A stretch of DNA of 64,000 bases, from the NCBI RefSeq assembly GCF_900116015.1, contig NZ_FOYH01000002.1, forward strand, positions 546,365 through 610,364. The letters are read 5' to 3'. Origin of the DNA: Enterobacter sp. kpr-6. Its GTDB lineage: Bacteria > Pseudomonadota > Gammaproteobacteria > Enterobacterales > Enterobacteriaceae. Each line of letters begins with the position of its first letter. Positions within the stretch are counted from its first letter, which is position 1. The notes under the pieces were generated by a model, which saw only the letters and a program-made list of their open reading frames with translations, did not search any database and was not told where the DNA came from. A program made the translations under genes and the position numbers. This document shows positions 8,608 through 17,223 of the stretch, piece by piece.

Positions 8608-8880
8608 ATGTTAACCCTCGACGTGGCGGCGGATATCGTCGCCAGCGGCATTAAAGTGGTGATTATTCTGGTCTCCGTGCTGGTGGTGCCGAGCCTGCTG
8701 GTCGGGCTGTGCGTGAGTATTTTCCAGGCGGTGACGCAGATTAACGAGCAGACGCTGAGTTTTTTACCGCGTCTGCTCGTCACCCTGGTGGTGCTCGGCG
8801 TGTGCGGCAAATGGATGATCGTGCAGTTAAGCGATCTCTGTACGCACCTGTTCACCCAGGCCGCGATGCTGGTGGGCTGA
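8608..8880 (+). CDS. lfiQ: Lateral flagellar export gate protein FliQ (LfiQ)
   Basis: FliQ is a small two-helix subunit of the export channel. From the ATG at 8608 the protein has 90 residues; AGGAGG lies 6 bases upstream, which favours it over the GTG at 8605. Two hydrophobic segments (GIKVVIILVSVLVVPSLLVG and LLVTLVVLGVCGKWMIVQL) flank the conserved FQAVTQINEQTLSFLP loop. It follows lfiP by 13 bases and is one base from lfiR. Confidence 0.95.
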   Translation: MLTLDVAADIVASGIKVVIILVSVLVVPSLLVGLCVSIFQAVTQINEQTLSFLPRLLVTLVVLGVCGKWMIVQLSDLCTHLFTQAAMLVG

Positions 8881-8881
8881 G

Positions 8882-9661
8882 ATGGCGCTCCGTGACATCA
8901 ATCAGTTCATCAACCTGGTGTGGGCGCTGTGGTATCCGTTTGTGCGCATCATGGCGTTTTTCCAGTTCAGCCCGGTGTTCGACAGCAAGGCGCTGTCCGT
9001 GCGCCTGCGCATTATTCTCTCGTTTGGCATCGCCGTGCTGCTCGCGCCGTTAATCCACGCCCCCGTCCCGCAGGGGTTGCTGACTCTGAGCACGATTGTG
9101 TTAACCCTGGAGCAGGTCCTGTGGGGCTTTCTCTTCGGCCTGATGCTGCAATTTGTCTTCCAGGCGTTGCAAATCGCCGGGCAAATCCTGTCGTTTAATA
9201 TGGGGATGAGCATGGCGGTGATGAACGATCCGAACAGCGGCGCGTCCACCACCGTGCTGTCGGAGTTCATCTATATCTATGCGGCGATCCTGTTTTTCGC
9301 CATGGACGGGCACCTGCTGCTGGTGAGCATTCTGTTTAAAAGTTTCACTTACTGGCCGATTGGCAGCGCACTCAGCGCGCAAACCCTGCGCAGCGTGAGC
9401 CTCGCGTTAAGCTGGACGTTCGCTTCCGCGACGCTGCTGGCGCTGCCGACCACCTTTATTATGCTGGTGGTACAGGGCGGATTTGGCCTGCTTAACCGCG
9501 TTTCGCCCGCGCTGAATCTCTACTCCCTCGGCTTCCCGGTCAATATGCTGGCGGGCATGGTGTGCTTTGCCGCCCTGCTCTACGTCCTGCCCGACCACTT
9601 TTTACACCTGGCGAATTTCGTCTTAAGCCAGTTCGACGCGCTGAGGACTGGTCATGGCTGA
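8882..9661 (+). CDS. lfiR: Lateral flagellar export gate protein FliR (LfiR)
   Basis: FliR completes the FliPQR channel in the inner membrane. The product has 259 residues with about six hydrophobic segments. The family block GQILSFNMGMSMAVMNDPN is present near the middle. It starts one base after the lfiQ stop and overlaps lfhB by 8 bases, so the gate genes are translationally coupled. Confidence 0.95.
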   Translation: MALRDINQFINLVWALWYPFVRIMAFFQFSPVFDSKALSVRLRIILSFGIAVLLAPLIHAPVPQGLLTLSTIVLTLEQVLWGFLFGLMLQFVFQALQIAGQILSFNMGMSMAVMNDPNSGASTTVLSEFIYIYAAILFFAMDGHLLLVSILFKSFTYWPIGSALSAQTLRSVSLALSWTFASATLLALPTTFIMLVVQGGFGLLNRVSPALNLYSLGFPVNMLAGMVCFAALLYVLPDHFLHLANFVLSQFDALRTGHG

Positions 9662-10793
9662 CGCCAGCAGCGACGAAAAAACAGAAAAGCCCTCCGCGCA
9701 AAAACGTCGCAAAGCGCGCCAGGACGGGCAAATCCCGCGATCAAAAGATATGGGGCTGGCCGCCAGCCTGTTTGCGGCCTTTATCGTGCTCAGCAACAGC
9801 TTTCCGTGGTACCGCGATTTTATCCGCGAAGCCTTCACCACCGTGCACCAGTACGCGCAGCACATTAACGACCCGGATATTCTCGGCCAGTTTTTGCAGC
9901 ACAATTTACTGATTATTCTCAAGTTTATCCTGACGCTGGTGCCGATGCCGCTGGCGGCGATCGCCGCCTCGCTGGTGCCGGGCGGCTGGCTGTTCACGCC
10001 GAAAAAGCTGCTGCCGGATTTCAGCAAAATCAGCCCGCTCAAAGGCATTGGCCGCCTGTTTTCCGGCGATCACCTGGTGGAGACCGGCAAAATGATCGTT
10101 AAGAGCGTCATCGTGCTGGTGCTGCTTGGCCTGACCCTGCGCCACAATTTCAGCGGCTTTGTCCATTTGCAGGAACACTTTTTCACCCGCGCCGTCACCG
10201 ATGGCCTGTCGCTCTACCGCAGCGTGATGCAGAACTTCGTCATGCTGTTCGTCTTCTTTGCGGTGATCGACATTCCGCTGGCTAAGCATCTGTTTACCAA
10301 AGGATTAAAGATGACCAAACAGGAAGTGAAAGAGGAATACAAAAATCAGGAAGGCAGCCCGGAGTTAAAAGCCAAAGTGCGGCGCCTGCAACGCCAGATG
10401 GCGCTGGGGCAGATCAAGCGCGTGGTGCCGAAAGCCGACGTGGTGATCGTCAACCCGACCCACTACGCGGTGGCGCTGAACTACGACACCGCGCGGGCCG
10501 CTGCGCCCTTTGTGGTGGCGAAAGGCACCGACGAGGTGGCGCTCTATATCCGCGACGTCGCCCGCGAACATAAGGTTGAAGTGGTTGAGTTTCCGAAGCT
10601 CGCCCGCGCGGTCTATTACACCACGCAGATCAACCAGCAGATCCCTTTTCAGCTTTTCCGCGCGATTGCCCACGTGCTGACTTACGTGCTGCACCTTAAA
10701 TCCTGGCGCGCCGGAATGCAGGACAAGCCCGAACTTAACCGTCATATTTCCATCCCTAAAGAGGTTCTGAAACAGGATGCAGAAAACATTTAA
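9654..10793 (+). CDS. lfhB: Lateral flagellar export switch protein FlhB (LfhB)
   Basis: FlhB gates the change from rod/hook to filament substrates. The protein has 379 residues with a charged N-terminus (EKTEKPSAQKRRKARQDGQI), four membrane segments and a cytoplasmic C-domain. The autocleavage motif NPTH is intact at about residues 267-270, in the context VVIVNPTHYAVAL, so specificity switching should work as in the primary system with LafE (FliK) as partner. It overlaps lfiR by 8 and lfhA by 17 bases. Confidence 0.96.
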   Translation: MADASSDEKTEKPSAQKRRKARQDGQIPRSKDMGLAASLFAAFIVLSNSFPWYRDFIREAFTTVHQYAQHINDPDILGQFLQHNLLIILKFILTLVPMPLAAIAASLVPGGWLFTPKKLLPDFSKISPLKGIGRLFSGDHLVETGKMIVKSVIVLVLLGLTLRHNFSGFVHLQEHFFTRAVTDGLSLYRSVMQNFVMLFVFFAVIDIPLAKHLFTKGLKMTKQEVKEEYKNQEGSPELKAKVRRLQRQMALGQIKRVVPKADVVIVNPTHYAVALNYDTARAAAPFVVAKGTDEVALYIRDVAREHKVEVVEFPKLARAVYYTTQINQQIPFQLFRAIAHVLTYVLHLKSWRAGMQDKPELNRHISIPKEVLKQDAENI

Positions 10794-12870
10794 GCAGATG
10801 CTGACAGGTCTGCGCGCCGGGCATCACGGCGTTCCGCTGGTCTTACTGTGCATTCTGGCGATGGTGATTTTGCCGCTGCCGCCGATGCTTCTGGACGTGC
10901 TGTTCACCTTCAATATTGTGCTGGCGGTGCTGGTGCTGTTGGTGAGTGTCTCCACGAAACGCCCGCTGGAGTTCAGCCTGTTCCCGACGGTGCTGCTCAT
11001 CACCACCCTGATGCGCCTGACGCTCAACGTGGCCTCCACCCGCGTGGTGTTACTGTTCGGGCATGAGGGCGTGGGCGCAGCCGGTAAGGTGATCGAATCC
11101 TTCGGCCAGGTGGTGATCGGCGGCAACTTCGTCGTCGGTTTCGTGGTGTTTATCATCCTGATGATCATCAACTTTATCGTGGTGACGAAAGGCGCGGAGC
11201 GTATATCTGAAGTTTCAGCGCGCTTTACCCTGGACGCGATGCCCGGCAAACAGATGGCGATTGATGCCGATCTCAATGCGGGGCTGATCAATCAGGCGCA
11301 GGCACAGGCCCGGCGCAAAGAAGTCACCAGCGAAGCCGATTTCTACGGCGCGATGGACGGGGCCTCGAAGTTTGTGCGCGGCGACGCCATCGCCGGGATG
11401 ATGATCCTCGCCATCAACCTGATCGGCGGCGTGTGCATCGGGATTTTTAAATACAACCTCAGCGCCGACGCGGCCTTCTCGCAGTATGTGCTGATGACCA
11501 TCGGGGATGGCCTGGTGGCGCAGATCCCGTCGCTTCTGCTCTCGACGGCGGCGGCGATCATCGTTACCCGCGTCAGCGACAGCGGCGATATTGCCAGCGA
11601 AGTGAAAAAGCAGCTGCTGGCGACGCCTGCGGTGATCTACACCGCCGCGGGGGTGATGTTTATCCTCGCCATCGTGCCGGGAATGCCGCATCTGCCATTT
11701 TTACTCTTTACCGCTCTGCTGGCGTTCACCGCGTGGCGGCAGAGTAAAAAACCCGCCCCGGCGGAGCAGGAGGAGCAGAACCTCGCCACCCTCAGCAAAA
11801 CCCTGACCGAAAGCAGCGAGCAGCCGGTCAGCTGGGACACCATCCCGCTGATTGAGCCGATCAGTTTAAGCCTCGGCTACAAGCTGGTGACGCTGGTGGA
11901 CAAGGCCAAAGGCAGCCCGCTGACCCAGCGTATTCGCGGCGTGCGCCAGGTGATTTCCGATAACAACGGGATGCTGCTGCCGGAGATCCGCATCCGCGAG
12001 AACTTCCGCTTAAAGCCGACCCAGTACGCCATTTACATCAACGGCATTAAGGCCGACGGCGGCGATATCCCGGCGGATAAGCTGATGGCGCTGCCTTCCG
12101 GGGAAACCTACGGGGAAATCGACGGCACGCTCGGCAGCGATCCGGCCTACGGCATGCCGGTCACCTGGATCACCGCCGCGCAAAAAGCCAAAGCGCTGAA
12201 TATGGGTTATCAGGTGATCGACTGCGCCAGCGTGATCGCCACGCACCTTAATAAAGTGGTCGGCCACTATATTCCTGAGCTGTTTAATTACGACGATGTG
12301 ACCCAGTTGCACAACCGGCTGGCGGCGCAGGCCCCGAAGCTGGCGGAAGATCTTAACGGCGCGCTCAACTACAGCCTGCTGCTGAAGGTCTACCGCAGCC
12401 TGCTCACTGAGCGGGTGTCGCTGCGCGATATCGTCACCATCGCCACCACCCTGGTCGCCAGTAGCGCCATCACCAAAGACCCGATTTTGCTGGTGTCCGA
12501 CGTGCGTCTGGCGCTGCGCCGCAGCATCACGCATGGACTTGTGCGCAATCAGGAACTGGCGGTTTATACGCTCAATAACGAGCTGGAAAACCTGCTACTG
12601 GGGGTGGTCAATCAGGCGCAACAGAGCGGCAAAGTGATGCTCGACAGCGTGCCGGTCGACCCGAACATGCTGAGCCAGTTCCAGGAAAACATGCCACAAA
12701 TGCACGAGCAGATGAAAGCCGCCGGCAAAGAACCGGTATTGCTGGTGGCACCGCAACTGCGCCCGCTGCTGGCGCGCTACGCGCGGCTGTTCACCAGCGG
12801 GCTGAATGTGCTCTCTTACAACGAAGTACCCGATGAACTGGAGCTGAAGATTATCGGTACGCTCAGTTAA
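10777..12870 (+). CDS. lfhA: Lateral flagellar export gate protein FlhA (LfhA)
   Basis: FlhA is the large export gate subunit: an N-terminal membrane channel and a C-terminal cytoplasmic ring that docks chaperone-substrate complexes. The 697 residues match the family. Eight membrane segments are predicted in the first 330 residues, with the conserved cytoplasmic block KGAERISEVSARFTLDAMPG between them. The C-terminal domain (from about 350) is complete. A remnant of this gene (fhiA) survives in E. coli K-12. It is the last recognised flagellar gene of the rightward operon. Confidence 0.96.
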   Translation: MQKTFKQMLTGLRAGHHGVPLVLLCILAMVILPLPPMLLDVLFTFNIVLAVLVLLVSVSTKRPLEFSLFPTVLLITTLMRLTLNVASTRVVLLFGHEGVGAAGKVIESFGQVVIGGNFVVGFVVFIILMIINFIVVTKGAERISEVSARFTLDAMPGKQMAIDADLNAGLINQAQAQARRKEVTSEADFYGAMDGASKFVRGDAIAGMMILAINLIGGVCIGIFKYNLSADAAFSQYVLMTIGDGLVAQIPSLLLSTAAAIIVTRVSDSGDIASEVKKQLLATPAVIYTAAGVMFILAIVPGMPHLPFLLFTALLAFTAWRQSKKPAPAEQEEQNLATLSKTLTESSEQPVSWDTIPLIEPISLSLGYKLVTLVDKAKGSPLTQRIRGVRQVISDNNGMLLPEIRIRENFRLKPTQYAIYINGIKADGGDIPADKLMALPSGETYGEIDGTLGSDPAYGMPVTWITAAQKAKALNMGYQVIDCASVIATHLNKVVGHYIPELFNYDDVTQLHNRLAAQAPKLAEDLNGALNYSLLLKVYRSLLTERVSLRDIVTIATTLVASSAITKDPILLVSDVRLALRRSITHGLVRNQELAVYTLNNELENLLLGVVNQAQQSGKVMLDSVPVDPNMLSQFQENMPQMHEQMKAAGKEPVLLVAPQLRPLLARYARLFTSGLNVLSYNEVPDELELKIIGTLS

Positions 12871-12902
12871 ATTCAGGCCGCGCACAGGGAAGGGGTCAGG
12901 GA

Positions 12903-13112
12903 ATGGATAATAAAGACGGGCAGGAAAAGAAGACGTTACCGGTTTATAAAACCATGGAAGAATTTATGCGCGCGCACGATGCGGGCGAGAAAGATCCCCT
13001 TCCCCCTCCCCCACCTGCCACCGATATGCCCGTGCTGGTGTGCAGGATTATTATTCTGACTATTCTGCTCGAAATACTCCTGCTGTCGGTTTATTTCGTT
13101 TGTGCGGGGTGA
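12903..13112 (+). CDS. Small proline-rich single-span membrane protein
   Basis: I do not recognise this 69-residue protein. It has a charged N-terminal half, a proline run at residues 34-38, and one transmembrane segment at about 43-66 rich in Ile and Leu, ending in a short tail. AGGGA precedes the ATG. It follows lfhA by 32 bases in the same direction and probably shares its transcript. It does not resemble FlhE, the usual follower of flhA. Its stop is only 21 bases from the convergent toxin gene. It could be an assembly or stator accessory, but nothing shows this. Confidence 0.6.
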   Translation: MDNKDGQEKKTLPVYKTMEEFMRAHDAGEKDPLPPPPPATDMPVLVCRIIILTILLEILLLSVYFVCAG

Positions 13113-13133
13113 GGGAATTATTCAATGCTGGCT

Positions 13134-14084
13134 CTATGCAGCAAAAATATCCAATGCCGTCTGACGAAAGCAGGTATAAGCATCTTCCCAGGGAACGTAT
13201 CGATTACCAAATATCATTGGCGTGACAAATTGCAAATAACGCTCCTGATAAACAGGATTACTCGCCAGCTCTTCGAGTCCCAGGATGAGTTCTTCAACAG
13301 GTGATTTGCAGAACTCGGGATACTGGGCACCATAACGGGCAATATCCTGTTCAATACAGGCTTGCACAAAGCGCTTGAGAGCAGGAGTATCGGCACCCTT
13401 TTCTCTGATAATACAAAAATTATCGTAGATATGGCGAACCAGTGATTCATCTACCGCTCGTTCTACATGACGCTTGTTCGCAGCCGATCTACGCAACATC
13501 GCAATCAGCTTTTCAGCCTGCGTGCTGGTGATAGTGGCACAGGGAAACGCGTCTACTTTTTGTCCCTTGTTTGTTAAATCCATTATTAACGAGCTAATAT
13601 CGCGGTTTTCTGCTGGCTCCAGCAATTCTGTTTCTATTAACTCTAATTTTATAAAGGGCCTCAAACAGGGAGACTGCGCATAAGCCTGCGGGTAACGCAC
13701 CGGAATTTCATTATAGCGAAACTCATCACGTGTAATTTTTGGATAAGCTGCATCCAGGCTAAACGTAGCTGAAGCGTTAATTAATTCACTTATGTTCTGA
13801 ACAATATTTCTACGAATGTTTTTACGTTGAGTTCTGGAGTACTGCTCATAGAAACGGGCAACTGGCACCAGTTTAATGTCCACATCCTCTGACATCCGAT
13901 TCAAGGATATTCCCGCTTTTGATAATGCCGTTCCACCAGAAAATACCAGTTGATGCGTATTAAAAGCCAGAGGTTGTAACAGGCGCAATAACTCAACGAT
14001 GTAATAATCTTTCTCTACAATTGCAACCGATTCAATTCCCAGCGCATCCGCTGCGTCTGGAAATAAATTTATCAAATCATCCAT
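13134..14084 (-). CDS. abiEii: AbiEii/AbiGii-type nucleotidyltransferase toxin
   Basis: This is the toxin of an AbiE-type system, a family of nucleotidyltransferase-like toxins known for phage defence and growth arrest. The 316-residue protein carries the fold signature near the N-terminus: FSGGTALSKAG followed by MSEDVDIKL, giving GG(S/T) and the D-x-D metal-binding pair. The first 8 bases overlap the antitoxin gene. Codon and base use are visibly more AT-rich than the flagellar genes on both sides, which suggests separate acquisition. It lies between lfhA and the end of the laf operon. Confidence 0.88.
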   Translation of the reverse strand: MDDLINLFPDAADALGIESVAIVEKDYYIVELLRLLQPLAFNTHQLVFSGGTALSKAGISLNRMSEDVDIKLVPVARFYEQYSRTQRKNIRRNIVQNISELINASATFSLDAAYPKITRDEFRYNEIPVRYPQAYAQSPCLRPFIKLELIETELLEPAENRDISSLIMDLTNKGQKVDAFPCATITSTQAEKLIAMLRRSAANKRHVERAVDESLVRHIYDNFCIIREKGADTPALKRFVQACIEQDIARYGAQYPEFCKSPVEELILGLEELASNPVYQERYLQFVTPMIFGNRYVPWEDAYTCFRQTALDIFAA

Positions 14085-14472
14085 TTAACTTGCTATTCCC
14101 TATCGATAATACTCTTTTAAAACGTGTTGACGTTTTGATTTCCATTGAGGCAGGGATCTGAGTGGATTTACCGCTATTATAGGCTTTCGTTGCGCCTGAC
14201 AGACGGTATTTCACCTTCAGACGATCCAGCGCTTCAATCACGACCGCAGCAGAACCACCAGGGGCTGCGGGCATTAATTTACCCGTGATCGCATTTTGTC
14301 GCGCTTTGGTGTAGACGCCATAGCCTACTTTCAGTAACTGCCCTTCCTTGACCAGCTCACGCAGTACCCGACCCACTTGATCGTAGCCTGCCAGATCTTT
14401 GAAATCGTCACGAGTAAAAACATAACGCTTTGAGCGCCTCAGTCGTGACTGAATCCGAGCTTTTATCGTCAT
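14077..14472 (-). CDS. abiEi: AbiEi-type antitoxin (DUF6088-like)
   Basis: This is the likely antitoxin and autoregulator of the AbiE pair. From the ATG at 14472, preceded by GGGAGG, the protein has 131 residues. A winged-helix-like N-terminus (YVFTRDDFKDLAGYDQVGRV, then GYGVYTKAR) resembles the DNA-binding domain of AbiEi proteins. A longer reading from 14541 would run into the operator repeats and is not favoured. Three copies of a 15-20 bp repeat just upstream are the probable operator. Confidence 0.82.
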   Translation of the reverse strand: MTIKARIQSRLRRSKRYVFTRDDFKDLAGYDQVGRVLRELVKEGQLLKVGYGVYTKARQNAITGKLMPAAPGGSAAVVIEALDRLKVKYRLSGATKAYNSGKSTQIPASMEIKTSTRFKRVLSIGNSKLNG

Positions 14473-14502
14473 GCTGCCTCCCGTTGATCGTTTCTTAAGC
14501 AT

Positions 14503-14574
14503 AGCAAACATACGACATTTTAAACAGCAAACATACGACACAAAACTATCTAACTGTGTCGTATGTTTGCTGTT
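14503..14574. promoter_or_regulatory. AbiE operator: perfect 20-bp inverted repeat plus a third copy
   Basis: Bases 14523-14542 and 14555-14574 are a perfect 20-bp inverted repeat around a 12-base spacer; the core is AGCAAACATACGACA. A third copy of the 15-bp core lies at 14503-14517. AbiEi antitoxins are known to bind inverted repeats in their own promoter. A possible -10 element (TAAAAT on the minus strand) lies between two of the copies, so binding there would block transcription. Confidence 0.8.
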
Positions 14575-14599
14575 ACACCCACGCCAGTTTCCTGAAGAA

Positions 14600-15340
14600 T
14601 TACAACACCGTATTATCCATAATTATCCTTCTCCCCCCCAGGTAGTGCTGTTGCCAGAACTCATCGTCGAGATAGCTTATCTGGATGCGTTCGCCGGTGC
14701 GCGGGGCCTGGATAAAGCGTCCGTTGCCGAGGTACACGCCCATATGATCGGCTTTGCCGTGGGAGTGGATCTGGAAGAACAGCAGATCGCCACGGCGCAG
14801 GTCGTTGTCTGCGACATGGCGGGCGCGGCGGTAACGGAACATCTCATCGGCGGTGCGCGGGAGTTTCGCCGCCAGCTGGCTGTTAAAGGCGTAATAAACC
14901 AGCCCGCTGCAATCAAACCCCTCCTCCGGCGATTCACCGCCCCACACGTACGGTTTACCGAGCTGGCGCTGTAAGTTGCGCATGATTTTCTCGGTCACCG
15001 ACTGCACATGATCGTTGTTCACCAGTCCCGTGCCGTCCTGCAAATGGTGTGAGGTCATGCGGTATGGCGAGACAAACCACTCCGGGTGCTGTTCCAGGAA
15101 GTTCCGGTTTTGCGCCCGCAGTTGCGCTTTAGCATGCGCGTCACCGCGCACAATTGGCGTCGTGTGGTGGCTGGTGCGGGCCTTAGCCAGCAGCAGGCGG
15201 TTGTGCATACGCTGTTTTGCGCCGTAACTGTGCGATTTTTTCGGGGCAGATTTAGTCGTGTGGCCCGTCGCGCTGACGGGCAGAGACATGATGCTGGCGG
15301 ACGCGAGAAGCGCCGTCGCCAGCCAGGATTTAACATGCAT
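14600..15340 (-). CDS. Secreted NlpC/P60 peptidoglycan endopeptidase of the laf operon
   Basis: This is a probable cell-wall endopeptidase. Residues 1-24 form a signal peptide ending near PVSATG. The NlpC/P60 domain (about residues 118-230) has the catalytic Cys144 in FDCSGLVYYAF and His199 in DHMGVYLGNG. The third catalytic position is Gln211 instead of the common His. The gene starts 6 bases after the lafU stop, so it is the last gene of the lafB-to-lafU operon. It may open peptidoglycan for stators or rods of the lateral flagellum; this is inferred from position. Confidence 0.85.
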   Translation of the reverse strand: MHVKSWLATALLASASIMSLPVSATGHTTKSAPKKSHSYGAKQRMHNRLLLAKARTSHHTTPIVRGDAHAKAQLRAQNRNFLEQHPEWFVSPYRMTSHHLQDGTGLVNNDHVQSVTEKIMRNLQRQLGKPYVWGGESPEEGFDCSGLVYYAFNSQLAAKLPRTADEMFRYRRARHVADNDLRRGDLLFFQIHSHGKADHMGVYLGNGRFIQAPRTGERIQISYLDDEFWQQHYLGGRRIIMDNTVL

Positions 15341-15346
15341 AATGGC

Positions 15347-16309
15347 TTACTTGTCGGTGCGCCGGGTCAGGGATTGATCCAGCTTGCGGGCGATGGGCTG
15401 CACGATTTTTTCGCCCTGCGCGCCAAAGAACTGATACAGCGTGTCCGACGCCGACCGGGTTAAGACCATGATCTCAATGCGGCGGTTATCGGCGCTTTCC
15501 GGGTGGTTCTGGTCGATCAGCATCTGATCGGCCATCGCGCTGACCTGCATCACTTTATCCATCGGCATCCCCGCCTGCTCCATCACGCGTCGCGCCGACA
15601 GCGCCCGGTCACCGGAGAGGTTCCAGTTGTTATAGGCCTGGCTTTTATACTGCATGGCGTCGGTGTGGCCGGTGATGATGATTTTATTGTCCAGCGAATC
15701 AAAAATCGGCGTCAGTTCGGTTAACAGCGATCGGAAAAACGGCATGATCCGCGCGCTGCCGCGCTCAAACATGCTGCGGTTCTGGTTGTCTTTAATCAGA
15801 ATGCGCAGGCCCTGCGGGACGATCTCCATCTCCAGGTTGCTTTCCATGTGCGCTTTCAGCGCGATGTCGTTAATGCTGGTCGCCAGCTCGCCCAGTTCGC
15901 GGGCCGATTTCTGCTTTAACAGCGCCATTTTTTGGGTGGTATCGAGCGCTTTCTTCGCGCTCTCTTCGTCAACCATTGCCGGGGCGGTTTTCACCGTTTC
16001 CTGGGCCGTCGCCGGGCTGGTGCGCGGGCTGCTTTTGGTGGTCAGTTTTTTCCCCAGATGATTGAGCGGGGCCATGCCGCCGCCGCTGAACACCGAGTGG
16101 CCGTGCAGCGCCGCGACGATGGTTTCACGGTCGGATTTGCTCACGCTGTTAACGATCCACAGCGTCATAAACAGCGCCATCATCGCGAGGGTGAAATCCG
16201 CAAAAGCGACTTTCCATGCCCCGCCGTGATGCCCGCCGTGATTCTTTTTGATTTGCCGGCGAATGATGGTGGTGTGTTTATTCCGATCGCGTCGGTTTGA
16301 CGGTCTCAT
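15347..16309 (-). CDS. lafU: Lateral flagellar stator protein MotB (LafU)
   Basis: LafU is the peptidoglycan-anchored half of the proton-driven stator. The 320-residue protein has one transmembrane helix (about 33-53) carrying the proton-binding Asp38 in WKVAFADFTLAMMALF, then a periplasmic linker and an OmpA-like domain (IIITGHTDAMQY, NWNLSGDRALSARRVM, NRRIEIMVL). The start codon shares one base with the lafT stop. E. coli K-12 keeps a remnant of this gene. Confidence 0.95.
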   Translation of the reverse strand: MRPSNRRDRNKHTTIIRRQIKKNHGGHHGGAWKVAFADFTLAMMALFMTLWIVNSVSKSDRETIVAALHGHSVFSGGGMAPLNHLGKKLTTKSSPRTSPATAQETVKTAPAMVDEESAKKALDTTQKMALLKQKSARELGELATSINDIALKAHMESNLEMEIVPQGLRILIKDNQNRSMFERGSARIMPFFRSLLTELTPIFDSLDNKIIITGHTDAMQYKSQAYNNWNLSGDRALSARRVMEQAGMPMDKVMQVSAMADQMLIDQNHPESADNRRIEIMVLTRSASDTLYQFFGAQGEKIVQPIARKLDQSLTRRTDK

Positions 16310-17175
16310 TAGTCTTCCTGCTCCAGCATCGCATTCACCCAGGCATCCAGATTGGCGAAGGTCGGTTTTGACGCCAGGTGCAGCAGCTTGCGTCCCGCAT
16401 CCACTGCCAGCAGCGTCGGCTTACCGCCCGCCTGCGCCACCAGTACGGTGCGCACGCACTCCAGCAGCGAATGTTCGGCGCGCGCCTGTTGTTCCATGGC
16501 GTTAGCCAGCGGGTCCATAAAGCAGTAGCAGAAGAACACGCCGAGGAAGGTTCCCACCAACGCGGCCGCCACTTTCAGGCCGATCAGCGCAATCGATCCG
16601 TCGATGGACTGCATGGTGATGATGATCCCCAGCACCGCTGCGCAAATGCCAAAGCCCGGCATCGCTTCGGCGGTACGCTGGAGCGAGCGCGACGGGGCCA
16701 TCAGTTCGCCTTCGATGGTTTCCAGTTCCTGATCGAGAATGCCTTCCAGCTCATGGGCATCGATTTTGCCCATCGCCATCAGGCGAAAGTTATCGGCAAT
16801 AAACATCACCAGCCGTTTTTGTTTCAGCACCAGCGGGAATTTTTGAAAAATGGTGCTCTCTTCCGGCTGTTCAATATGCTGATCGAGGGTGCGCAACCCG
16901 CCGGTCTGGACGGTTTCCAGCAGTTCATACAGGCACATTAATAACTGGCGCTGGAATTCCGCTCCGAGGTTTTTCTTACTAATAACGCCTTTAATCTGGT
17001 GAACGATCTCTTTTAGTACGTGCATCGGGTTGCCAATAAACATCGCCCCCAGACCTGCGCCTAAAATAATCACGATTTCGGCGGGCTGCCAGATGGCAAT
17101 AAGCTGCCCTCCCGCTTCAAAATAGCCACCAAATACACACCCTAATACCACAAGTAAACCAAATATCTTTTGCAT
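16309..17175 (-). CDS. lafT: Lateral flagellar stator protein MotA (LafT)
   Basis: LafT is the four-helix stator subunit that converts proton flow into torque on FliG. It has 288 residues. Two N-terminal helices (IFGLLVVLGCVFGGYFEAGG and AEIVIILGAGLGAMFIG) and two later helices (MPGFGICAAVLGIIITM and VAAALVGTFLGVFFCY) flank the cytoplasmic torque loop. It lies 48 bases downstream of lafS and overlaps lafU by one base. Confidence 0.95.
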   Translation of the reverse strand: MQKIFGLLVVLGCVFGGYFEAGGQLIAIWQPAEIVIILGAGLGAMFIGNPMHVLKEIVHQIKGVISKKNLGAEFQRQLLMCLYELLETVQTGGLRTLDQHIEQPEESTIFQKFPLVLKQKRLVMFIADNFRLMAMGKIDAHELEGILDQELETIEGELMAPSRSLQRTAEAMPGFGICAAVLGIIITMQSIDGSIALIGLKVAAALVGTFLGVFFCYCFMDPLANAMEQQARAEHSLLECVRTVLVAQAGGKPTLLAVDAGRKLLHLASKPTFANLDAWVNAMLEQED

Positions 17176-17223
17176 AACACCCTCGACGAATCCGGCGACG
17201 GATCCCTGTTGACTGGAGAAAAA

